From NCBI GenBank assembly GCA_021234155.1, contig JAJEKV010000104.1:1683900-1747899 (forward strand): DNA of 64,000 bases, given 5' to 3'. The DNA is from Isoetes taiwanensis (lineage: Eukaryota; Streptophyta; Lycopodiopsida; Isoetales; Isoetaceae). Made by a program: the position numbers and the translations under genes. The notes under the pieces were generated by a model that saw nothing but the letters and a program-made list of their open reading frames with translations, made no database searches and was not told the DNA's origin. This document shows, one piece after another, positions 20,395-30,634 of the stretch. The stretch's first letter is position 1; every line of letters starts with the position of its first letter.

Positions 20395-20930
20395 CTTTAG
20401 TTAAGCAATTTTGCTTGGATAGTGAATAGTGATCCAGAGATCTCTCCTACACTAGAACACTTGGATCTTCATATGAGATATATTTCCTCAAAAATGAAGG
20501 TTTATTGCATTAATTATTTTTCTTTAATAATCAATATATATTCAGGAATCTAGTGATCTTCTTGGATATTACAAATGGATTTGGTTATGAGATGTGTGTT
20601 TTATCAAATGGTTTCTAGGGACCATTCTAACTTAAACTTGAGTGTGATATGAATCCTATGATTTCTTTGCCTTGATAGGCAATAGTGGTCTAGTTACAGA
20701 CTACCTAACATTGCCGAAGTACACATCTATAAGAAACGTTGACTTAAACCTAGAGCACAAGGGGATATAGATCTCCAATATTGTACAAGGTGCTTTACAC
20801 GAATATTAAATTCCCATTTGATAAGCATAAAGCTTATAAGGTTTTTATTTTATTTTATGCATGCATTTGGCCTAAAGGCATGTTGGACATGTGGTGCTCA
20901 ACATGCAAATATGCTTGCATGTCACTTTTA
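20395..20930. other. Non-coding stretch without recognised content
   Basis: AT-rich, no frame, no repeat recognised. It separates the broken end of copy E from the LINE. Confidence 0.4.
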
Positions 20931-23766
20931 CCATAGCGTATGGATCTTGCCAAAGTGCTCATTTGCTCAATACGAGTAAAGGAGGTAAAGACAAAGCAAA
21001 AGGCTTGGAGATTTTTTGTCGTCAAGCACTTTCAGGTGGGAACAGCTAATAGGGATGAAGAGATCGACTCAGACCACTTACCACTTTACTTGAAGTTGGC
21101 TTGGCAGGTTGTGCGAACCCCCGGTGCAACAACTCCTCACATGCCTCAGCTGCGATTGGATTATGAACATGCAGGGGCTTATGCCCAGATGCTTATAGAT
21201 GACTTGGCAGAAATTTTGCAATATCCTACACTAGAGCAAATGACGGGGGACACCGACCGATGTGCTTAGGATCATGGGCGAGAGGTGCTTTGGGATAAGC
21301 CGCCCGCGACGGACCTCCAGGAACACAACCTTCCCACGTAATCAATGGTTTGATGCAGAGTGCAAGGAACACAAACGCTGGCTCCGCCAAGTCACAGACC
21401 CTGCTTTACGCCCACATGCGGTTAGACGATTACCGCATCTTCCTTAAAGCTAAGAAAGCCGGGTACATTGCAAGCGCATCAAAGGAAATGTTTTACCTCA
21501 CAGAACGTCATCCCGGACCTTCGGCGAAGGGTTCTTAGAAAGCCGATCAGCCCACGGGGAATATCACTCCCGGCGGTGGAGACAATACTTGCAACGACTA
21601 TACGACCCTCGGGGTGCACATGCGGCATTACCCTTGCAAGAAGGCCCGGTCTTTGGAAATCACGCATTCGGACGTGGAGCGGGGCTTGCGGCGTCTTGCC
21701 AATGGGAAAGCCCCGGACTTGGATGGTATGCGAGCAAAATTGCTTAAGTGGGCGGGGGCCGTCCATAATACCGATCTTGTGACCGCCTTGTTCAACAAGG
21801 CATTACGGAAGGTTTCCGCTGCGGTGGACCAATAGCGAGTTGTTCCCATATATAAGGCGGTGACCCACCTTTGCCCGACCAATTATCGAACAATCTGGTC
21901 AGTTCGGTGTTTGCAAAATTGCTTCTTTGGGATTCTCGGCGGCAGTTGGCCGACGGCCGGGCAGAGGCGGCCAGAGGGTGCGGGCCCTCACCCAGGCGGG
22001 ATTCAAACCCCGACACTCAACCATTGACCACATCTTCACGTTGCGAACTTCGATTGAAGACAGGCCGAAACCGCCATGATCTATATTGTTGCTTTGTGGA
22101 TTTTGCGGCGTTTGACACCGTGCCTCTGGGAAAAACTATGGGCAAGGCGCACGCAGCGGTGGGGTTCTGTAGATTTGCGAGAATGCGATTAATACGAGCT
22201 ATACGAAAGATGCTCGGTCGGTTCGCGTGAACAAGCCAACCATTTGATAGCGATGTCGGGGGTTCGTCGGGGGATGCCGTCTCTCCCCAACATTGTTTGG
22301 GCTTTACATTGATCAATTGGAGAGCCGGCTTTGCGATAATGGGGCGATGGAGCTCACCTTCTCTATCGGATCATCGACAGGTTAATATATGCGATGATGT
22401 GGACCTCTAACTTACACACCAGCGGACATGCAACGTCATCTCGATGCCACGGACACATTCGCCAAGCGGCCGATATGCGGCGTCAACCCGGCCAAGACTA
22501 AGGTGGTTTTCATATCATCTTCCGCGTCGAGGGTCCCCTCCTTCGATTCATCGAGGCCAAAATGTGGAAGTTGCATCCGCGATACAAATATTTGGGAGTG
22601 GAGTTTCCTTCTACTATGCACCGGGACACATCCGAGTGACTGGCCGGTGGGAAGGCACTATATGCAATGCAAAACAATAGTCATAGAGCGGAGTTGTATG
22701 ATTGGGCTCATCGATCCACGCTGTTCAAGGTCTTAGTGGAGCCTGTCCTTTTATACGGGGTGGAAGTATGGGGCCCAGTAGTATCACTTGCTACTTGGAA
22801 TGACTTGGAGCAGGTCCAGAAAGCCTTCTTAGTACGAGCACTAGGGGTGAAGTCCACAGTCCCATATCAAATTCTCTTTGCGGAGAGACAGATTCTTGCC
22901 TCTTCGAGGGCGCCCTTGATCGCCACATTGTCTATTTTCGGAAGGTGGTCAATATGGGCGATGCTCGTCTCCCTAAACTAGCTTATATCATGGCAATGGA
23001 GCCGCAGCGCCTCAAGGCCTGCTGGAGGGAAAAGAGAGCTCAATGGTTGGCTAGATGGAATGTGCAGGAGCACAGGTGCATACATGTGCAAACAGAGGCA
23101 GATCGCCATAGCTTGAGGCAATATCTTGACGATTGCTTCCTCAGCAAGTTTTGGGATGCCAATGCCCTTGAACAGGTCAAGACAGCACACTACCAGCGCC
23201 ACATAAATCCCACATTGGAACGAGGCCCGCAATGCTACTTGCGTACCCACTTGCCCATGAAAAGGCGCAGACTCATTGCCTCCATTCGCACAGGGGCACA
23301 TCATCTTCGAATTGAGACAGGCAGATGGATTGGTGAGCCACGCCAGGACAGGCTCTGTCAATGCTGCCAAATGGGAGTCATTGAGGATGAATCTCATACC
23401 CTTCAAAGTTGCCCAGCATATGATCAAATTCGGACGCGATATGCTGAGTTGGTCAGGCCTGGCCAGCCGTTACATGTGACATTGAGCACAACATCCGTAC
23501 GGGTGCTGGGATCATATCTTCAGGAGGTTATGGACATGCGAGATCAGCTATGTCCTCGGGCACACACTTGACATGTATATAAACATTGATGTATACTTGT
23601 ACAGTTTGACAGCATTCTTATTACTGCCACGGTTTTTCCCTCGAAAACCCTTCGGGGCGGGGGTTTTTTAACCCGGACAGTAATAAGTTTGCTGCGCTCC
23701 TTATGGGTCCCATAGGTCGATTGGCCTCAGTGGACGATAAAAAATCATTCTCATTCTCATTCTTAT
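20931..23766 (+). mobile_element. Decayed LINE with conserved 3' end and (TTCTC)n tail
   Basis: GC-richer than its surroundings. The protein is scattered over frames: end of an APE-type endonuclease (EIDSDHLPLYLKL near 21065), a pre-RT region, RT fragments (ANGKAPDLDGMRAKLLKW near 21700; CFVDFAAFDTVP near 22100), a post-RT part (LFKVLVEPVLLYGVEVWGP near 22730) and a Cys/His C-terminus (RLCQCCQMGVIEDESHTLQSCPAY, 23350-23430). Many frameshifts and stops show it is dead. The 3' end reads CCTCGAAAACCCTTCGGGGC...CTCAGTGGACGATAAAA then TTCTC repeats. The 5' end is truncated within the endonuclease. The short non-A tail resembles RTE-like LINEs; the clade was not fixed. Confidence 0.8.
22945..23571 (+). 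pseudogene. Longest open piece of the LINE protein (C-terminal region)
   Basis: A 208-codon frame ending near the natural stop. It holds a Trp/Arg-rich connection region and the Cys/His motif CQCCQ...ESHTLQSC. The same motif occurs in the copy at 7128, which fixes the family link. Confidence 0.65.
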
Positions 23767-25188
23767 GGTTCGAAAACCTAAGTTTAAGGTAATGACAAAG
23801 GTAAATGTTCATGGGATTTTTTGCCTAATGGTTCAAAAGTCTAAGGTTTTCAGAAGCCCTAATATTCCATCATTTATCATTTTGACGGTGCCATAAGTTG
23901 AGCTGCGCCATAAACAGAGGCGCCATAGATAGAGTGGGACTCGGGTCTTTGTACAGAAAGAACTTGCTGCAAGCATGATTCTCTATATTTACAGTGCTAT
24001 GGATAGAGTCCCGATTGCTCTACACAGGTATTTCAGCATGTGTCTTGAAAACCATGGATGCATAATATTGAAGCTTGCTTTATTCTGAGGGCATTCAGAT
24101 GCAATACCCGGTTGTAAGATCTGGATGTAGTGTGCTGGATGGGGCTTCCGGGGAAGCTTGTCTACCCAAAAGATCTATTAGAAGCATTGTCTGGCTCTAC
24201 TATTTCATATCCATGCCTAAATATAGTAGTTGAATGGAAGCTGCAGCAAGCAATAAGCTCTTGAGCAGGGTCGTAATACATATTAATATGATGGAAATTC
24301 GTTTCCTAATGCTGGTTCCTGCAAATCCAATAAGGAAGAACAATGAGGTCCTTGCAAGGACGAAATGGCTACGATGGCAGTAACTACAAGGTAGACTCTA
24401 GGCTTGTGTGGTATTTATTGTGCCTGCACCTGGGCTACAAAGACTTTGAGCCTTATATGATATAACGGTTTAAGCGAAATAGCTTGTGCTTGTTTCTATT
24501 TGATCCAGCTTTACCAAGGCTTAATAATTATGCTGCTAAGTCTGTCTATGTTTGAAATGCATCCAGAAAGCCTGCTAGGCAATAAAGAAAATGGTGACAA
24601 GAATAGGCCTCAAGCCTATATGACGGATCAGATAGGAGCTATGTGGTCCGAGATTGTATTCTATCATCTTGATATGCTGAAAATGCAAACAAGAAGCTAT
24701 CACTAGAAGAGCTCCAAATCAGGTTTGATAAATTATATTTGCATACATATGCTTAAATATGTCTGATTTCACTTTCAAAAGTCCATTGCTTTTCCGTTGT
24801 TTTCTTATGATTATATGGAATTCTAGATAGCAAGTAAATATCCGAGAGGAATCTATAGGCTGGTTCAATGTATCCACGTTGAAAATAGCTATGTTCCACA
24901 ATAGTGCACTTACATGCTTGATTTATATATGGCCTATGATGGCTCAACAAGATCTGAAATAGATCTTATATTATCTGAAAATAGACCTGACATTCTCGCT
25001 TTAGAAATAATTTTCATGGTAACCAGCTAGATTTGGGATCAAGAAATTGGTTCTCATCTGATGGTAATCCCTGATAATTATATCTTTGAGAGATTTAATT
25101 GCCGAAATAAGATTTTAAGTTCAATTGGGAAGTTTAAAACGTTAAGAATGTTAATATTCCAGTCTACTTTCTTGTTAAAGTCACCTCA

Positions 25189-25298
25189 GGGCAGAAGGAT
25201 ACAATTGGTGATCAGTGATAAACTGAGAGACCCAATGTACCTTTTGGCCCTTGCGCATTTACCATTATCATGCTGATTGTGTATTGATTGGCTGCAGG
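25189..25298 (+). ncRNA. Conserved hairpin plus TTGGCTGCAG/GTAC block (copy D)
   Basis: Same modules and spacing as in copies B, X and C, in a copy that is otherwise unalignable by eye to them. Confidence 0.7.
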
Positions 25299-25751
25299 TA
25301 CGGGCTCTCTCCTCCTATTGTGTCTTTTTTGCTTTTCAGGGTAGAATGGAATATGGAAATGGAGATGTTGGCAAAGGAGCGATAAATGACAAAGGTTTCT
25401 GGAATTTTTTAGCCATGAACCATGGAGTTTTACTAATCCAACACTTAGGGCTGCTAGGCCTTTACATTGATAAGTACAAGGGTTATTTTTATGCCCATCT
25501 TTTCAGTTGTATTTCTATTTGAATAGTTTAACAGTTGTGCTTGCTCAAGCCAAGTTTTAGACTTTATTTTTGAGCATTAGAACATAGAGTTCATAATCTT
25601 TGTAATTGCACAGAATTCAAGTTGATGCTGTAGCAAATGATTTAATTCTTATGACTTTTGGTTAGTAAATAATGGTCTTCATGTTAAATTACTTAGGCTT
25701 TGGGAAAAGAGGTACTAATCTAGACTGACTTGCTCAGTTTAGATGTAGGAT

Positions 25752-25825
25752 GATAATACTGCCAAGGGATTGACCGAGGAGATGCTGGTCTAGCGTATGC
25801 TAGTTCAGGCTGGGTTTTTTTTTTT
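25752..25825 (+). ncRNA. GATAATAC...GGGATTGAC element with T11 (copy D)
   Basis: GATAATACTGCC AAGGGATTGACC, then hairpin CTAGC-GTAT-GCTAG, GGCTGGG and T11. 63 bases separate GATAATAC from the T tract, as in copy C. Confidence 0.65.
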
Positions 25826-27300
25826 CTTTAAAATATTGAAGGATCTTACAGTACATTCTTTGAAATATTCAAGATACTTATAGTGCATTGCTTCTCATTA
25901 TTATGGTTACATGATGGATAAGAATCATATGTACCACAACGCACTGCTTTTCTTTGACAAATGCCAAGACCTTTTGCACCATGGGATTTGCATGCGCCTA
26001 CATTCAGATGATAAAGGTTGAATTATTTGACATAATGGACAAACAGAGAAATTTTATCTATGATTCGCTTCACATGGACCATTAACCATGGTTTGAGGAG
26101 CTTTTTAAATAAAGGGTGCATGGAAATGTATTTGCTTTGGGTTTTTTCTGATTTGTAATGGGTAAAGATTATGTAATGGTCGAATTTATAGGCATGCACT
26201 CCATCAGGCGAATGCCTTTATTACAAGACCCAGCTGACATCTTCTAAGTCCCGGTCCGATGAGGCAGGTCAGAGAAGTGTCCCCTTCCAGAGTCGCAGTG
26301 AATCCATGGGTGAACTAGAGGAGGAGATCCATCAGCATCTCCTTCCGTCCCCGACTTACTCCCCTAACTTTATCATCAAAGTACAAGATGCCCCATACGG
26401 GTCACACCTCTGTACCCAGGGAGTGTCAAACCCATACCCGGCCCTCTACGTGACCGACTATTAGGCCTAGCTCACTGAAGGAGTCCCCGTAGCCTTTTAT
26501 GCTCAGGCGAGACCCCACCCCACACTTCATCACTACGGCCCCTTATCTGGTGCTTCAATGATGCCATAGATTCCACAGCTCGGTGGGATCTTGTACACAG
26601 GCCGCAGTTAATGGGATTTATAGGGCGCTAACTAGAAACATACTATGATATATGAGCTCAGAGGTCTCTACCCCCCTCCTAATTCCCCATTTCGAGTAAT
26701 ACTATGCAAAGAACCATCAATCCATCATTTCAGAAGAAGAAGAAGAGATTTTAACGTCACGCCACAAGGCAGCGTCCTATCGGACATGTGACACTTTACA
26801 ACACACCCAGATGGGTCCTGCCCCCACCACTTTACATTGCTGAAGTGGGTCCTTCCCCCACCAACTTTACATTGCATGGCCACTTTCACAACGAGGCGTT
26901 GAACCCGTGACCTTGGGTATGGCAGTTTAACGTCTTACCACAGGACAAGTATAGAATCAGAAAGAAGAGCATCTGACCCTTGCCTCAGAGGCGCTATTCT
27001 ACTAATCACACCTAATCCTACAGACTAACCGTTAAAGCGACTCGAGCCGTTGTCTTGAGGATGATCCATCTCAACTGCTGTAGGGTTTTGGGGAAGCGCC
27101 TGGTTGAAGAGCTCCTGGTCGATTCTGCTTCAAGGGTTAACCTAGGATAGACTAAACTAGCAAACCCCTCCCTGTGCCAATCGAGTCATGCCACGTGGCA
27201 TTCATAATTAGCTAATTAGCTTAATTAGGCTAATTATTCCATTAATTAAGTTAATGTTAATTTAGCATAGCTAAATTAATCCATTTAGGTTAACCCACTA
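25826..27300. other. Non-coding region, partly GC-richer
   Basis: No frame of note. From about 26,200 to 27,180 the sequence is richer in G and C than its flanks and may be an old transposon piece. From 27,195 to 27,290 it is a run of TTAATTAG-like AT-rich words. Confidence 0.4.
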
Positions 27301-27349
27301 GGTTACCTATACCCCATGACGGCGTATAGGTACGGCGTGACGTGTCAGC

Positions 27350-27420
27350 GTATTTATATGTATACCGTATAAATACGTGGAACGTCACAAGCATGTCTGC
27401 CTGCCTCTTTGTTTATATAA
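27350..27420 (+). promoter_or_regulatory. Possible promoter ahead of the 27.5-kb candidate gene
   Basis: Contains ATACGTGGAAC, a G-box-like ACGTG core, and TTTATATAAAC, a TATA-like word near 27412. It is placed 100-250 bp before the candidate exons. Weak evidence. Confidence 0.25.
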
Positions 27421-27570
27421 ACAAGCAGCTTACTTGCAGTTAAATTTGTCCAGTTACAAAGAACGATTCGTAACATCTCTTCCTGCAGCTAGACGAAAGC
27501 CGACTGATTTTAGTCGGCCAATATTTATAGCAACGGCATTTTATCTATGTGCAAAAATATAAGGTATGTG

Positions 27571-27680
27571 CTCAAGTTAGTAGCTGGTATGGCATGCATA
27601 AGGTTTACCAGTCTGATTCAGCGTCAAGTTAGAAGCTGGTATGGCATGCATCAGGTTTACCAGTCTGATTCAGCGTCAAT
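27571..27680 (+). repeat. Tandem duplication of about 51 bp
   Basis: Two adjacent copies of CAAGTTAGxAGCTGGTATGG...GATTCAGCGT just before the candidate ATG at 27679. Both copies keep the frame open. Confidence 0.7.
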
Positions 27681-28240
27681 GCAGCTTAAAGTAGACAAAA
27701 GTAAGATCCTACAATCATGCAGTTCCTTAGAGAGTGAACTCAACAATGTAAGTTATAATCATTATTTAATATTGTAGCTTTAGCATGTATCAACGGATTA
27801 AAAACTTAATTGTATGCAGATTGTCTCATCTATGACAACACTATATGGAGATACCTTTGCAACCACTCAAAATAAAGTTCCAACTGCTATTCTAAACAGC
27901 AGTGGTAAGAGAAAAGTAAACAATACTGATTCTACTGTATGCATACTTTGATTTAACCTTTTCCAAGCTTTAGAAAATATTGGTAATTGTTTTCATTATG
28001 CAGATTACAAGCTCAAAAAAAGTACCAAAGGATGCAGTCTGCAGAGCTTAGGCTATAGTGTTATGCCTGTTTGTTGTCATTTTTTCAGTCAAATATCGTT
28101 CCTTTTAAGGCCAGAGCACCATTCAGTGAGGCCTCTTAAAGGCAAATGTATATCAAATGGTATAGATATTCTTGGAATCTGCATAGCAAATTGCTATGTT
28201 TTGTTGCTCAATTTAAAACAAAGTTCATTTTTTTATTAGC
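27679..28240 (+). CDS. Candidate small multi-exon gene, product unknown
   Basis: Three consecutive pieces with good splice sites in compatible phase: 27679-27747 (MQLKVDKSKILQSCSSLESELNN, donor AAT/GTAAGT), 27820-27904 (IVSSMTTLYGDTF..., acceptor TATGCAG, donor GTG/GTAAGA) and from 28004 (acceptor TTATGCAG; DYKLKKSTKGCSLQSLGY...), open to a stop near 28240. The first exon also reads open upstream to 27547, so the start is uncertain. The predicted protein has no domain I know, is partly coiled-coil-like in exon 1 and has a poorly coding-like tail. It could be a relic of a larger gene. Confidence 0.3.
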
Positions 28241-29370
28241 TTCTATAAAATTAAAAGGATGAGATGGAACAGATAATGCTCCATTATGTGGAAAGAACAT
28301 TTTTCCTGATCTCGTGAGTCATTCATACAAGCACCATTGCATACACATCCTCCAATTCATTCATGTCCCACATTCAAAATAACATTTTGATCGCCCATTG
28401 CACTTTTGCATCGTCCATTGTTTTCATGTTCAACTATTACTTTTGCATTATTGCAATTCTCTAGATTCCCTTAATTATATCAAAAAGCACAAAGCTAACT
28501 ACATAGAAACTTTTTACATCCACATAACGGAAAGATAGACAGCCAGACTGCCAGCCAACTAGGTTTATATGGGTTTGTTATTGAATGGTGCACAGAAGCA
28601 CCAGAAGAACCAGACAGCATAGAAGCACCAGACAGACAGCCAACTAGGTTTATATGGGTTTGTTATTGAATGGTGCACAAAAGTTCTTGCTTGTGCATAA
28701 AGGGTAAGATCTTACTTATCATTCTTGTATAGAATAGTTATTGGTACATTGTAGTCTTAATTCATGTTATGTCAAATGGACAAGAAGAGTCTATCAAGCT
28801 GAACTGCTAACGATCTCTTTATCTATACAACCATGCATCTATCTATCTATAGTTAGCCAGATAATGACTACCATTTGAAATTCTACAATGGTCATCCCAT
28901 TTGCTTGTGCATAAACATTTGTAGCATTGGCATAGTTTCAGCTATATTCAATGTTGTTCTCCACCTACATTTGTAGAGTTGGCTTGGTTTCAAATGCCAA
29001 TTCTAAAGTCCTGATGACAAAAAGGGAATCATCTAAAATGGGGCTATGTGCATAGTAGTATGACATAATAATCACCACTTAACAAATCCTTCAACAAGTT
29101 AATTGCTATATTTTCAAGAGTATACTGCTCAGAGGTGCTAGTTAGTAACTATTGGATGTAAATCAGATAAGCATGAAGTGGGAGAAAATAGAGTTTCCAA
29201 AGGAAGTATTGATCCATAAAATGTATATGGATATGGTAAGCACAACATCCATTTGATTAAGACAATACATTTAACAACACTTTGTTGAGTTGCAGGCTGC
29301 AAATAATGTTGATCTCCTTGCCGCTGAGGAAATAGTTCTCTACGAGGATTAGTTTGTGAGGTTTTAGACA
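28241..29370. other. Non-coding; contains an 85-bp-period tandem duplication
   Basis: At 28553-28600 and 28638-28684 the segment AGCCAACTAGGTTTATATGG...GGTGCACA is repeated. Nothing else recognised. Confidence 0.6.
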
Positions 29371-29376
29371 TTTTGT

Positions 29377-29735
29377 GGAAACCTCCCCTAGTTTCTTTGG
29401 AAAGTTGGGGAGGTTTCCATAAAAATTTATATAAAAAAAATAGTAATTATTTTTTGCAACCACCTCATTAAGACGCACCAGGATTGAGATGCACGGGAGG
29501 GCAAATCTTGGTCCTCGTGCAAATTTAAGGAGGCTTCCTTTTTATTTTTATAGAAACCTCCCCATCTTTTCGTGGAAACCTCCCCCGTTTTCTTAATTGG
29601 AAACCTCCCCAGGTCGTGCCCAGAAAGGGAAGGTTTCCACGGAAAGGTGGGCTGTTTTCTAATGTGGAAACCTCCCCAGCGGAGGTTTCCAGAGAAAGTT
29701 GGGAGGTTTCCGTAGAAAGTTGGGGAGGTTTCAAG
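29377..29735. repeat. Cluster of GGAAACCTCCCC boxes in both orientations
   Basis: At least nine near-copies of GGAAACCTCCCC or its complement at about 29377, 29400, 29548, 29574, 29601, 29632, 29665, 29678, 29702 and 29724, spaced irregularly, some as back-to-back palindromes (CCTCCCCAGCGGAGG). The minus-strand frames here are by-products of the repeats. Confidence 0.75.
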
Positions 29736-29802
29736 AAGTCCAACCCAAATCTGGTGTAGAAAAAGCCATCGGGCTAAAAAGGTGAACTTAGCTTTTATTC
29801 GG

Positions 29803-30059
29803 TAACATAAATGCAACTTAGGTTGCATTCTGCCATATCTGCCAATGGCATTGCGCCATCTGGCTAAGTTTCTTTTCCGGAACTACTACTAATCTAACAG
29901 CTGCAGCCGTTCTTGAAGTTACTCAACATTCTTGAAGATTTACCTTCGATTCTCACCATCTACCTCTCATTCCGGCGTTTCTACCCTTGATTCTGGAGAT
30001 TTTACCTCTGATTCCGGAGCTCCAAGGTGCAGAATGCAACCCAAGTTGCATCCATGTTA
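29803..30059. mobile_element. 257-bp MITE-like element
   Basis: The ends (29803-29833 and 30029-30059) are 31-bp inverted repeats differing at four positions, built around ATGCAACTT and GGTTGCATTCTGC. The interior is a series of degenerate ACC..TGATTC..GGAG words. No target duplication was identified. Confidence 0.6.
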
Positions 30060-30132
30060 TAAGAATGGCAGTTTACTGCCCATTCCCAGCGAGTCATCCC
30101 TTTCGACGTGCGCAGTAAACTGCCATTCTTAT
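30059..30132. repeat. Perfect 21-bp hairpin
   Basis: Arms 30059-30079 and 30112-30132 (core AAGAATGGCAGTTTACTGC) are exactly complementary around a 32-bp loop. It abuts the MITE end and lies about 500 bp upstream of the enoyl-CoA reductase start. Confidence 0.75.
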
Positions 30133-30634
30133 ATACATAAAATAGAAGGCGTCATTTTTTCGAGTTGGGTGGGCCACTAAAATTGAGCCCTTCTTGAAGT
30201 AGATCTCTCACTCACCCATCTTCTCCACTCGATGGTACCATCTTGAATTAGTGCACTCGATATGGTAACCCATGGGTGAAGTTACAATCAAGAATTATTA
30301 GTGTGGAAGTGAGAGAATTTGGCTGGTAATCATCTTACTGTAAGAATTTCCCTCAACTATGTTAGGGTTTGTAAAACGTTTTTGACGTGGTCTCACCGGC
30401 GCCGTAAGGATTTGTGTGGAGGTGGAGCACGGGCTTGACGAGTTGACTGTTAATTCTGAAGGTGGTCCCCCTTTTGCTTCTTGCCGTCTGTTTTATGGGA
30501 GGATCCGGATGAGCCATTCCGGTTTGGTGATGGTTGGGTGGATCTTTAAATGGGTTTTAAATGCACCGCCCCATTTTGAACTACATTCTTGCAGCTTATT
30601 TGACGATCTTTCTTAACAATTCTCTACTTCCAAA

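Larger units (their letters stand above)
23767..25825 (+). mobile_element. Detached copy D of the non-coding modules
   Basis: Hairpin 25189-25250 (GGGCAGAAGG/CCTTTTGGCCC), GGCTGCAGG at 25290-25298 (again 40 bases after the hairpin end) and the GATAATAC element at 25752 with GGCTGGG and T11 (25815-25825). A short frame near 24340-24392 coding RSLQGRNGYDGSNYK before GTAGAC might be a relict RGG exon, at low confidence. No ORF2 or RT follows. The left boundary is uncertain. Confidence 0.6.

Noticed and set aside
21479-22316. Several minus-strand frames of 70-100 codons
   Set aside because: Shadows of the GC-rich LINE on the plus strand.
29427-29828. 133-codon minus-strand frame
   Set aside because: It is built from the GGAAACCTCCCC boxes and has no homology or codon structure.
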